Assembly: GCA_015067925.1 (NCBI GenBank)
Contig: SVLN01000002.1
Location: 1 to 64,000, forward strand
From: Oscillospiraceae bacterium
GTDB lineage: Bacteria; Bacillota; Clostridia; Oscillospirales; Oscillospiraceae
Length of the DNA stretch: 64,000 nt
Direction of reading: 5' to 3'
Shown: piece by piece, positions 18,388-28,000 of the stretch
How the letters are laid out: each line of letters begins with the position of its first letter
Position numbering within the stretch: the stretch's first letter is position 1
The notes under the pieces: model-generated
Databases searched by the model: none
Seen by the model: the letters and a program-made list of their open reading frames with translations, nothing else
Told to the model about the DNA's origin: nothing
Program-made: the position numbers and the translations under genes

Positions 18388-20651
18388 TGCGATATCTGCT
18401 TCTGGTTGCCATCGGCTTTTCAGCCGGCTGTGCCGGTTTTATCTGGCTTCTTTCCGGCAAAGGAATTTATATTGCCATGGCTGTGCTGTTTGTATTGGGC
18501 ATGGCCTGTCTCTTGCTGCGCAAACGGAAGTTTGCCCGCGGCCTTTGCTGCTGTGCCCTGGCGTGTGTGGTTGCGCTGGGATACTGTCAGCTGTATTCTA
18601 CCTTTTATTTGGAACCGATCCGCCTCGACGCAGAGCAGAAACAGGCCTACCTGGCAGAGGTCTGCCGGGAGCCGGAGCTGCTCTCTTCCGGATGGTATCG
18701 TATCGAAGTGCGTGTGCATCCTGCCGGTCGCGCCACCCGCGCGGTTTTATACACAAGGCAGGATGTGGATTGCAGCATTGGCGACAAGTTCTCCTTTGTG
18801 GGAACGCTCAAATGGGCGGATACTTCCAAAGGGGAGAGCCTGTTTTATCCCGCCAAGGGCATCCGTTTAACAGGATCGCTGCCGGAAAACGCTCAGTTGA
18901 TTCCGGCAGAGAAAGTGTCCTTGCGGAATCTGCCGCTTATTTTCTCTTCCAAAGTGCGCGATGTGATCAAAGACCTGCTGGATGATGAATCGGCGGGACT
19001 GGTTACGGCGCTTCTAACGGGTGATCGCGCCCTTTTGCAGCCGACCCTTCGCGAACAGCTGTCCATTACCGGCATCTATCACATGGTGGCGGTTTCCGGC
19101 ATGCATGTGGCGATTCTTATCGGTATCGTGCAGGCCCTTTGCAGAAAAAGAAGAATGCTCACGGCAGCTATCGGCCTGCCTGTTCTCGTGTTCTTTACCC
19201 TGATGACCGGCGCATCTGCCGGCACGGTGCGTGCGGCTCTGATGCTGGGAATCTTTCTTCTGGCTCCGCTGCTGCGGCGCGAAAATGATTCGCCTACGAC
19301 GCTGGGCTTTGCAGCGCTTCTGATTTTGCTGATTAATCCTTATGAGTTGGCATCTGTGTCCTTTCAGCTGTCTTTCTGCGCAACGGCGGGAATCCAGGTT
19401 CTGTATGAACGCTTCTTGTCGCTCTTTGTCCGTGAAAAGAAGCGAAGTAATCATAAGGTGCTCGAGACGCTCAAATCCTTCTGGCGTACGATTGCGTCCA
19501 TTCTTTCTGTTACCCTGTCTGCGCAGCTGGCGACGCTTCCCCTAAACATGTGGTACTTTGGGCAGATTTCCATCATTTCGCCTCTGACCAATCTATTGAC
19601 CAGTTTTGTGGTGACAGTGATCTTCACACTCGGCCTGTGTGCGGTGCTGTTGGGCTTTGTCTGGACTCCGTTGGCGGTTCCTTTTGCCTTTGTTGTAAGG
19701 CAGCTGGTTTCGTATGTATATGCTGTCGTGCGGCTTCTTTCCAAGCTACCCTTCGCTGCCCTTTATTCGCTCACACCCTATGCCGTCATTTTTCTTCTGT
19801 TTCTGTACCTGATTGTGGTGCTCGTGTTCAAGCAAAAGGAGAGGGTCCGGCTTGTATTTCCAGCTGCCTGCATCGGCCTGGTGCTGAGCGTCTGCGTTGT
19901 GATGGCTGCGATGCAGTTGAGGCTGCCTGCGTTTTCCTTTACGATGATCGATGTGGGGCAGGGACAGTGCCTGCTTGCCGAGTCGGACGGGCAGACCCTG
20001 ATGATCGACTGCGGCGGCGACTCCAACGCCATTGCCGCAAGAGCCGCTGTGGCGCACCTTGCCACCATGGGAACCAGAAAGCTGGATACACTGGTGCTAA
20101 CCCATTATGATATGGACCATGCCGGCGGTGCAGCAATACTGCTGCAGCTTCTGGATGTGGGTACCGTTTACGCCCCTGACACCTGGGACGATTATGGCCT
20201 GCGTGCCGAGGTAGAAGAAGTGGCGGAACGGAATGGAACAAAATTCGTTCCCGTGCGTGATGAAATGCAGCTGCTCACCCTGGGCGGCGGCTCGGCGTGT
20301 ATTTATCCGCCGGTGGCCTATACCACAGACAATGAAACCTGCCTGGCAGTCCTTTGCAGCTTTGAACGATATGATATTCTGGTGACCGGTGATATGAATG
20401 AAGCATCCGAACAGCTGCTTTTAATGCTGTATGAGCTGCCGGATCTGGAGGTTTATGTGGCAGGTCACCATGGCTCGAAACATTCCACCTCCGAGCTGCT
20501 GCTGGACGTGCTGCGGCCGGAGCTGGTTCTGATTTCTGTGGGAGAGAATTCCTACGGACATCCCGCTGATGAAACAATTTCCCGCATTCTCTCCTCCGGC
20601 GCCGAAGTACGGCGGACGGACGAAGAAGGCAGTATTATAATCAGGAGGTGA
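18387..20651 (+). CDS. comEC: ComEC/Rec2 DNA-uptake channel protein
   Basis: It forms the membrane channel for single-stranded DNA in natural transformation. The 754-residue product has N-terminal membrane helices, the soluble DUF4131 part, the competence domain (GLVTALLTGDRALL, YHMVAVSGMHVAIL) with many helices, and a C-terminal metallo-beta-lactamase-like domain from about residue 519 (IDVGQGQCLL, LTHYDMDHAGG with His573, VTGDMN, VAGHHGSKHS), thought to be a nuclease. The start at 18387 is coupled to the XRE stop; a longer frame runs over that gene. The order comEC-holA is common in Firmicutes. Confidence 0.93.
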   Translation: MRYLLLVAIGFSAGCAGFIWLLSGKGIYIAMAVLFVLGMACLLLRKRKFARGLCCCALACVVALGYCQLYSTFYLEPIRLDAEQKQAYLAEVCREPELLSSGWYRIEVRVHPAGRATRAVLYTRQDVDCSIGDKFSFVGTLKWADTSKGESLFYPAKGIRLTGSLPENAQLIPAEKVSLRNLPLIFSSKVRDVIKDLLDDESAGLVTALLTGDRALLQPTLREQLSITGIYHMVAVSGMHVAILIGIVQALCRKRRMLTAAIGLPVLVFFTLMTGASAGTVRAALMLGIFLLAPLLRRENDSPTTLGFAALLILLINPYELASVSFQLSFCATAGIQVLYERFLSLFVREKKRSNHKVLETLKSFWRTIASILSVTLSAQLATLPLNMWYFGQISIISPLTNLLTSFVVTVIFTLGLCAVLLGFVWTPLAVPFAFVVRQLVSYVYAVVRLLSKLPFAALYSLTPYAVIFLLFLYLIVVLVFKQKERVRLVFPAACIGLVLSVCVVMAAMQLRLPAFSFTMIDVGQGQCLLAESDGQTLMIDCGGDSNAIAARAAVAHLATMGTRKLDTLVLTHYDMDHAGGAAILLQLLDVGTVYAPDTWDDYGLRAEVEEVAERNGTKFVPVRDEMQLLTLGGGSACIYPPVAYTTDNETCLAVLCSFERYDILVTGDMNEASEQLLLMLYELPDLEVYVAGHHGSKHSTSELLLDVLRPELVLISVGENSYGHPADETISRILSSGAEVRRTDEEGSIIIRR

Positions 20652-20656
20652 AAACC

Positions 20657-21709
20657 TTGGCAAAGAAACAAATAAGCTCGACCCAGGACGGGTCTGCTAT
20701 TTTGCGTGCTGATATCAAGAGCGGTAGCATTGGAACGTTCTATATCTTCTACGGCGAAGAAGCCTATTTGCGCACCTATTATTTGGATCAGCTGCGCTCC
20801 AAACTGATGGAGGGGCCTGCCGAGGCATTCAACTTCCACCGCTTTGACGCCAAAAGCTTTTCTGCCAATGCGCTGCAGGATGCAGTCGATGCGCTTCCTG
20901 TGATGGCAGAGCGCACCATGATTCAGATTGATGACCTGGATCTAAGTAAACTCGATGAGTCCACCCGGGAGATGATGACCCAGATTATTCTGGATCTGCC
21001 GGAGTATGTCTGCCTGGTTCTGGTTTATGATGTGGTTGAGTATAAGCTGGACAAGCGCCAGAAGAAATTTGCCGATGCTGTGCAGAAGACGGCAACGGAA
21101 CTGAACTTCCAGAAGCAGTCCCAGGCCAGCCTGACGGACTGGTGCATCCGCCACTTCCGTTCCGCGGGCAAGCGCATCAATAATGATTTGTGCGCGTATC
21201 TGATTTTCCAGACCGGCGGTACGATGACCGCCCTGAAACCTGAAATTGAGAAGATCGCAGCCTTCGCCGCCGGAGATGAAATCACCCGTCAGGACATTGA
21301 TGCGGTGGTCATTCCCGTGCTGGATGCCCAGGTGTTCCAGATCACGGACGAGCTTGCATCCAGAAACTTTGCAGGGGCCCTGAGCCGACTGCAGGTGATC
21401 TTCCAGATGCAGGAAGAGCCGATTCCTGTCCTGGCGGCCATTGCGTCGAATCTGCGCAGACTGCTGGCGGCGAAAACGCTCTCCGAAAACGGAAAGGGTT
21501 CTGACGAGCTGATGAAGCTCTGCAGTATGAGCGACTACCCGGCCAGAAAGACCATGTCCAATGCGCGTAACTTCACGATGCAATGGTGCCGCCAGGCGGT
21601 ACTGCTGTGCGCTGAAACGGACTACAAGCTCAAGACATCCTATGATGATGCGGAGCGTCTGGTGGAGCTGCTGATTCTGCGGCTGTCAGAGGAGGCAAAA
21701 CATGCTTAA
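20657..21709 (+). CDS. holA: DNA polymerase III subunit delta
   Basis: The delta subunit opens the beta clamp in the clamp loader. The 350-residue protein has the AAA-like N-terminal domain (IGTFYIFYGEEAYLRTYYL) that lacks a true P-loop, as usual for delta, then the lid (QKQSQASLTDWCIRHFRSAGKRI) and the C-terminal collar helices. TTG 20657 is the likely start with AGGAGG eight bases upstream; the in-frame GTG at 20648 lies inside that site. Its last eight bases overlap rnmV. Confidence 0.9.
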   Translation: MAKKQISSTQDGSAILRADIKSGSIGTFYIFYGEEAYLRTYYLDQLRSKLMEGPAEAFNFHRFDAKSFSANALQDAVDALPVMAERTMIQIDDLDLSKLDESTREMMTQIILDLPEYVCLVLVYDVVEYKLDKRQKKFADAVQKTATELNFQKQSQASLTDWCIRHFRSAGKRINNDLCAYLIFQTGGTMTALKPEIEKIAAFAAGDEITRQDIDAVVIPVLDAQVFQITDELASRNFAGALSRLQVIFQMQEEPIPVLAAIASNLRRLLAAKTLSENGKGSDELMKLCSMSDYPARKTMSNARNFTMQWCRQAVLLCAETDYKLKTSYDDAERLVELLILRLSEEAKHA

Positions 21710-22286
21710 AATTTCCCAGGCCATTGTGGTGGAGGGCAAGTACGATCTCAACGCCCTGAGTCAGATTGTCGATGCGCCGATTTTCACCACGGATGGCTTT
21801 CATGTGATGAAAGACAAGCAGCTTCTGAATCTGCTGCGTCGAGTGGCGCAGGAGCGTGGGTTGATTATCCTGACAGACTCCGATGGGGCGGGTTTTGTGA
21901 TCCGCAATTATCTCACCGGTGCACTGCCCAAAGATAAGGTCTATCACGCCTATATTCCCGAAATCTCCGGCAAGGAGCGTCGCAAGGCCCAGGCCGGAAA
22001 GGAAGGCCTTCTTGGTGTGGAAGGAATGCGGCCTGAGGTGATCCTCTCAGCCCTGGAACGCGCCGGCGTTCCGCTGGATGGTCAGGTCGGTGTGAACTCC
22101 GATCCGATCACGAAAGCGGACCTGGTCCTGTGCGGCCTGTCCGGCGGTGATGGCTCTGCTGAGAAGCGAAAGAAACTGTTAAAAGAACTGGATTTTCCCG
22201 AGAAGATGAGCGCCAACGCCATGCTGCGGGCCTTAAATCTTCTGTTTGATCGGGAAGCATTTTTGAGGAAGTATTCCAATGATTGA
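21702..22286 (+). CDS. rnmV: Ribonuclease M5
   Basis: RNase M5 matures 5S rRNA in low-GC Gram-positives, working with ribosomal protein L18. The 194-residue protein has the Toprim domain in its N-terminal half: AIVVEGKYDLNAL with the catalytic Glu, and LTDSDGAGFVIRNYL with the DxD metal site, followed by the C-terminal 5S-binding part. Overlaps holA (8 bases) and the ABC-F gene (8 bases), so translation is coupled along the operon. Confidence 0.93.
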   Translation: MLKISQAIVVEGKYDLNALSQIVDAPIFTTDGFHVMKDKQLLNLLRRVAQERGLIILTDSDGAGFVIRNYLTGALPKDKVYHAYIPEISGKERRKAQAGKEGLLGVEGMRPEVILSALERAGVPLDGQVGVNSDPITKADLVLCGLSGGDGSAEKRKKLLKELDFPEKMSANAMLRALNLLFDREAFLRKYSND

Positions 22287-24171
22287 GATTTCCGTAAAAA
22301 ACCTGGTAAAGGCTTTTGAAAAAGACAAAAATATTCTGGATGGTATCAGTTTTGAGATCAATGAGGGTGAACGCGTCGGTATCCTGGGCCGCAACGGCTG
22401 CGGCAAGACGACGCTCTTCAAGATCCTCACGGAAGAGTACGGCTTTGACGAGGGCGATATGTACATTGCTCCCGGCAGAAAGCTGGGCCTAATCTCCCAG
22501 ATCCCCAACTATCCCAAGGATTACACCGTGGAGCAGGTGATTCGTTCTGCGTTCCGTCCTTTGATGCGTCTGCAGCGTGAGATGGAGGAACTGGCCTCCC
22601 AGCTGACGGCTTCCGCGCCGCCGACCCTTTTGAAGCGCTATGATGAGTTATCTTATCGCTTTGAACACGGCGGAGGATACGAAATGGATACACAGACGGA
22701 TAAAATGTGTTCAGGACTGGGTATTCCGGCTGCCATGCGGGAACAGCTGTTTGACTCTCTCTCCGGCGGCGAAAAGACCAGAGTCAATTTAGCGCGTCTG
22801 CTTCTGGAGCAGACGGATATTCTGCTGCTGGACGAGCCCACCAATCACCTGGATATGAAGAACGTGGAATGGCTGGAAGAGTACCTGCTCTCCTTCAAAG
22901 GAACGGTGCTGACCATCTCCCACGACCGTTACTTCTTAGATCGCGTGGTGCAGCGCATCATTGAGATCCGCGGCGGCAAGGCTGAGTTCTACTCCGGCAA
23001 CTATTCGTTCTACGTGGTGGAAAAACAGGCCAGATACGACCTGCAGCTCAAGCAGTATGAGCAGGAGCAGGCCAAGCTCAAGCAGCTCGGTTACACGGTC
23101 GAGCGTATGAAGGGCTGGGGCATCAACAACCGCACTCTCTACCGCCGTGCCATGAGCATCCAGCACCGCATGGAGCGCATCGAAAAGACCGAGCGCCCGA
23201 CCAAGGATAAGACGGTTTCTGCCCGCTTCGGCGAGCGCGACTTCCGTGGTGACAGCATGCTCTCCATCCGTGGCATGAAGAAAGCTTTTGATGAGCGCGT
23301 GCTCTTCGAGGATGTGGAACTGAAGGTTCTGGGCGGCGAGTCTATTGCCTTCCTGGGAGATAACGGCACCGGCAAGTCTACCTTCATCAAGTGCCTGTTG
23401 GGCGAAGAACCCTGTGAGGGCAAGATCAAATTCGGCCCCCAATGCAAATGGGCATATTTGCCTCAGATCATCCATTTTGCCCATCCGGAGCGTTCCCTCT
23501 ACGACACCATGCTCTATGAGACCAACTGTACGCCCCAGCAGGCGCGTGATCGCCTGGGTGCCTTCCTATTCTCGGGTGAGGATGTGTTCAAGCCAGTTTC
23601 CGTGCTCTCCGGCGGCGAACTTATGCGCTTGCGGCTGTGTATGCTCATGGATGAGAAGGTGAATCTTCTGGTTTTGGACGAACCCACCAACCACATGGAC
23701 ATCGCTTCCCGCGAATGGATCGAGCAGGCCTTGGAAGACTATGAGGGCAATCTGATCTTCGTTTCCCACGACCGCTATTTTGTGGAGAAGTTTGCCACCC
23801 GCATCTGGGAGCTGAAGGACGGCCGTGTGATCGACCATCCCTATGGCTATGAAAAGTATCGCGCTGTGCAGGAAAAAGAGCGTCAGGCCCGCCTGGCTGT
23901 GCCTGCTGAACCGAAGAAGAAACCGGCTGCCGCGAAACCCACAGGTCCGAAGCCGAAGAGCACCAAGCGCCAGCTGGAACTGGTGGAAAAGCAGATTGCA
24001 AAACTGGAAGAGACTTCTGCAAAACTCGATGCTGAGATTGCAGAGGCTGCAACCGACTATCAGAAGCTGCAGGAGCTGATGACCGAGAAGCAGAGCATTG
24101 ACGATCAGCTGAGCGCTTTGTATGAACAATGGGAGGAACTGAGCCTTGAAATGGAAGAAGGGCAATCATAA
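22279..24171 (+). CDS. ABC-F family ATP-binding protein
   Basis: ABC-F proteins act on ribosomes without membrane domains. The 630-residue protein has two ABC cassettes: Walker A GRNGCGKTT (about residue 37) and GDNGTGKST (about 360), signatures LSGGEKTRVNLARLL and LSGGELMRLRLCML, and both DEPTNHLD/DEPTNHMD Walker B motifs. A charged linker lies between them and a coiled-coil C-terminus (residues 560-628) follows a Pro/Lys-rich hinge. It resembles YdiF/Uup translation factors more than antibiotic-protection types, but resistance cannot be excluded. It overlaps rnmV and ydcF. Confidence 0.92.
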   Translation: MIEISVKNLVKAFEKDKNILDGISFEINEGERVGILGRNGCGKTTLFKILTEEYGFDEGDMYIAPGRKLGLISQIPNYPKDYTVEQVIRSAFRPLMRLQREMEELASQLTASAPPTLLKRYDELSYRFEHGGGYEMDTQTDKMCSGLGIPAAMREQLFDSLSGGEKTRVNLARLLLEQTDILLLDEPTNHLDMKNVEWLEEYLLSFKGTVLTISHDRYFLDRVVQRIIEIRGGKAEFYSGNYSFYVVEKQARYDLQLKQYEQEQAKLKQLGYTVERMKGWGINNRTLYRRAMSIQHRMERIEKTERPTKDKTVSARFGERDFRGDSMLSIRGMKKAFDERVLFEDVELKVLGGESIAFLGDNGTGKSTFIKCLLGEEPCEGKIKFGPQCKWAYLPQIIHFAHPERSLYDTMLYETNCTPQQARDRLGAFLFSGEDVFKPVSVLSGGELMRLRLCMLMDEKVNLLVLDEPTNHMDIASREWIEQALEDYEGNLIFVSHDRYFVEKFATRIWELKDGRVIDHPYGYEKYRAVQEKERQARLAVPAEPKKKPAAAKPTGPKPKSTKRQLELVEKQIAKLEETSAKLDAEIAEAATDYQKLQELMTEKQSIDDQLSALYEQWEELSLEMEEGQS

Positions 24172-24886
24172 ACTGACCGCTCTGAGCACCATCCTTGTGG
24201 TGCTTGGTGTGATCCTGTGTATTCTTCCGTTTACATTCTGGGTGACGGGTGCACTGCTCATTGCCCTGGGCGCGTTTGTGTTTCTGCTGCGCTTGATCGG
24301 CAGGGAAACGGTGCGCAGCTGTTTGATTCTGATTGTTTGTGTGGGCCTGATCACCCTGGAGATTCTGATGGCTCTGATCAGCGTACAGGGCCAGCGGGAC
24401 CCTGCCGCGCAGCAAAGCGAGGCCGCCATCGTTCTTGGTGCGCAGGTGCGGGGAAATGTGCCCAGTATGGCCCTGCGCAGCCGCTTGGACGCCGCCCTGG
24501 AGTTCATGCAGGAAAATCCCCACGCTGTAGTGTTTGTCTCCGGCGGAAAAGGGGATGGGGAGAATATTTCCGAGGCTCAGGCCATGTACAACTACCTGCA
24601 ATCCCATGGTGCGGACGTGAGCCGCGTGGTGATGGAGCCGGAATCCCGCACAACCCTGGAAAATCTGCGCAACACCAAAGCCCTGGCCGATGAAATGGGT
24701 GTGAATTTGGACGGCCTTTGTATCATCACCGGCGAATTTCATATGAGCCGGGCCATGTTTTTGGCGTCCCGTCTCGGGATCGATTCCGTAAGCTTCAGCG
24801 CCCACACACGCCCCTGGGTGTTCAAGATGAACTACTATCTGCGGGAGATCCCGGCCTATGTCAAAGCATGGCTGCAAACGTCGTGA
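24146..24886 (+). CDS. YdcF-like (DUF218) membrane protein
   Basis: A 246-residue protein with three N-terminal membrane helices (about 10-30, 34-52, 58-80) and an extracytoplasmic or cytoplasmic DUF218 domain: EAAIVLGAQVRGNVPSMALRSR, VFVSGGKGDGE, EPESRTTLENLRNT and ITGEFHMSRAMFLA. DUF218 proteins (SanA/YdcF) are linked to envelope integrity and vancomycin sensitivity, with no firm reaction. Start is TTG at 24146 with GGGAGG nine bases upstream, inside the end of the ABC-F gene. Last gene of the XRE-comEC operon. Confidence 0.87.
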   Translation: MKWKKGNHKLTALSTILVVLGVILCILPFTFWVTGALLIALGAFVFLLRLIGRETVRSCLILIVCVGLITLEILMALISVQGQRDPAAQQSEAAIVLGAQVRGNVPSMALRSRLDAALEFMQENPHAVVFVSGGKGDGENISEAQAMYNYLQSHGADVSRVVMEPESRTTLENLRNTKALADEMGVNLDGLCIITGEFHMSRAMFLASRLGIDSVSFSAHTRPWVFKMNYYLREIPAYVKAWLQTS

Positions 24887-24922
24887 AAAATTTTTGTAAT
24901 TTGATTGAATTTTAGAACCAAT

Positions 24923-24964
24923 GAGAGTAATATCACTATAGATAGTGGTGTTACTCTCGTTTTT
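24923..24964 (+). terminator. Terminator after the comEC-ydcF operon
   Basis: A long continuous hairpin: GAGAGTAA (24923-24930) pairs with TTACTCTC (24951-24958), extended inward by ATCACTAT/ATAGTGGT with G-U pairs, followed by GTTTTTC. Confidence 0.9.
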
Positions 24965-25037
24965 CTATTGATCATCGATATGCACCACATTTGAAGCTGT
25001 AAACGTAGCATTTTGCTTTCTGATAGGAGGTTTTTGC

Positions 25038-28000
25038 ATGAAAAAACGAGTTTTAAGTATGCTGATGGCCCTTGTGATGCTCATTACGATGCTGCCGACA
25101 ACGGCGCTGGCTTCCCACAGCCACTGTGTCTGCGGCGGCAGCGTGACAGTGGGCGGTCATACTCACGAAAACATCACTTCATGGGTGGCGTGGGACGGCA
25201 CGGATAAAGACAACGTTACCCAGGGTGACCAGCTCACAGCGGGCAGCTACTACCTGACTGGCAATGTGGGAGTGAACTCTGTCACTATCGTGGGCACGGT
25301 CAATCTCTGTCTGAATGGACACACGATCACGACAACGAACAGCTACGGTGCTTTCTATGTCAAAAGCGGTGCAATCCTGAACATATGCGACTGTTCAACA
25401 ACCCAGCCCGGTGAGATAAAGAATACCAGCGCCTCCGACAACTACCCCGGTATCTACAACAACGGTGGCACTGTCAATGTATACGGCGGCACCGTCAGCG
25501 GCGCCGACACCGGCATCCGCAACAACGGTGGCACTGTCAATGTATACGGCGGCACCGTCAGCGGCGCCGACACCGGCATCAAAAACGAACAAAATAGCAA
25601 CCTCAATATCTACAACGGTACCGCCGAAGCAGCAACCGGCGGCACCGGCTACGGCGTTTACAACCAAGGTACCGTCAGCGTCAGCGGCGGCATCGTGACT
25701 GGCAAAAGTAACGGCATCCGTAACTACTACACCGGCACGATCAATGTCAGCGGCACCGTCCAAGTCAGCGGCAGCACTGGTATCTACAACGATGGCGGCA
25801 CCTTCACCGTCAGCGGCGGTACCGTCACAGCTACCGGCAGCTCCGGCGCCGGCATCCACAACACCAGCACCGGCACCCTCACCGTCAGCGGCGGTACCGT
25901 CACAGCAAACAATGGCTCAAGCAAAGGCATCAGTAACTCCGGCACCCTGAACCTTCAAGGTGCGCCCAGCATCACCGGCGCTGCTGCAGACATCTATCTT
26001 AACAGCGGCAAGCTCATCACTATCGGCGAGAACGGTCTGACCTACACATCGGACAAGGCCATCAGCGTAAAGATGGAGACCCCAGGCACCTTCACCACTA
26101 GCTGGAATACCTACATGAGCTCTGCTGACTCCTCGGACTATTTCACCTCCGCAAACGACGGTTACACCGTTCAGCCGGACGGCAACGAGTTGAAGCTGGC
26201 GGTGCCTCACACCCACGGCGGATGGACTTACAGCTATGCTCCCAATGGAAATGGGTACGGCATCATCACCGCAAAGTGCGGCAACGAAGGCTGTCCGCTG
26301 AACGGCGGCGCCGGTACGGCAACGTGCAATGTCACCATCCACAGCGACTTCGAGTACAAATACGTCGACTACGCCTGTCCGGTCATTGTTGAAGACCTTG
26401 CACCCGGCAGCGACTGGGTGCAGGCAGGACTGGCTAAGCCCACAGTAAAGAATTACCGCCTGACCGAAGAACCACTGAAAGGTACCGCCACCATCACAGT
26501 GGATGACGAGGAAGCATGCTCCGTTCCCTTCACCCTCCAGAAGGGCACGCTGACGGCAGCGGACATTACCTTAATTCTGCCTGATGACATGATTTATTCC
26601 GGCAGTGCCAAGGAAGTTACTTTTTCCACGTGGGGCGATGCGACACATCTCGTCACCATTTACTACGAGGGAGAGGGACTTGTAGACGGCAAACCCGTCA
26701 ACGCCGGCACCTACACCGTGAAGGTCAATGTGGCGGGGTCTGAGTGGTATAACGCGGTGAACGGCCTTAATATCGGAAGCTTTGACATCGCTCCGAAGGA
26801 CATTACCGCCGCTGACGTCACATTTGAGGCCATCCCCGACCAGTATTACACAGGCTACGAGGTTCAGCCCAAGCCGGTCATTCAGTACAACGGCATGACG
26901 CTGGTGGAGGATATTGACTACGTGATCAATGCGTACCACGATAATAAGGAAATCGGCACCAACATCGCATCTGTTACCATCTCCGGCAAGGGCAACTACT
27001 ATCATTCCAAGACCGTGAACTTCAATATTACCTATGAACCCAAGGAAGCAGGCGAGGTTCTGACATGGAATGACGGCGGTGATGGCTGGTTTGACATTGA
27101 CATACATAACAAGCCCATCTTCACCCCCAAGGAAGGCTATACAGTCAGCCTCACGGCTGACGGCACCTACGGCAAGAGCGCCCTTGACTTCTCCGATGAC
27201 GAAGAGGGAGAGAATATTTCCAAGACCGTCTATGTCAAGGACGGCGAGGGAAAGATCTATCAGGTCACGCTTCATTACAAGTACGACAAGACCGAACCTA
27301 CTTTCTCGGTTTCAGAAGCTGAAACTCCTGAATGGTCGAACGTGAGCAAGAATATCGTGGTCACCGTAACGAGCGAAACCCTCTCCGGCGTAAAGTCCGT
27401 GGAGCTTTACCTAGGCGATGTTAAGCAGGATGTGGCCTTTGAACTGGTGGACGGCCGTTATTTAGGCGCGGTCACCGCAAACGGTAATTACAAGGTCAAA
27501 GTTACCGACAACGCCGGTAATTACGGATTCCAGAACACCAGAGTCAGCGGAATCGACAAGACCGAGCCGAGCGCCAGCGTTTCCGTAAGCGGCACCGCAG
27601 GCGAGAACGGTTGGTACACCTCGGACGTGACTGTTACCATCAGTAAAGCGGAGGATACCGACTCCGGTCTCGCCGCTGAGCCCTACAGCTTTGACGGCGG
27701 CCAGACATGGCAGAGCGCCAGCACCAAGACCTATACCGAAACCACCGAAAATGTTGTGGTCTACATCCGCGACAATGCGGGCAATAAAACCGGCCCCTTT
27801 GTGCTGAATATTAACATCGATAAGGACAGCCCCACCATCGACAGTGCCAGCGGCAACCCTACCGAGTGGACCAAGGATGATGTGACCCTGACCGTTAACG
27901 CCTCTGATGGTGCTGCCGGACTTGCTGCTGAGGCCTACAGCTTTGACGGCGGTCAGACATGGCAGGCGGAAAACACCAAGACCTATACCGCAAATACCGC

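Noticed and set aside
22279..24171. ABC-F gene as an antibiotic resistance determinant
   Set aside because: It sits in a housekeeping operon and resembles general YdiF/Uup factors; no resistance-type linker feature could be established from sequence.
25450..25920. Repeat cluster considered as a CRISPR array
   Set aside because: The repeats are in-frame coding units with GGTV/VSGG peptides, irregular spacing and no spacers; it is a protein repeat.
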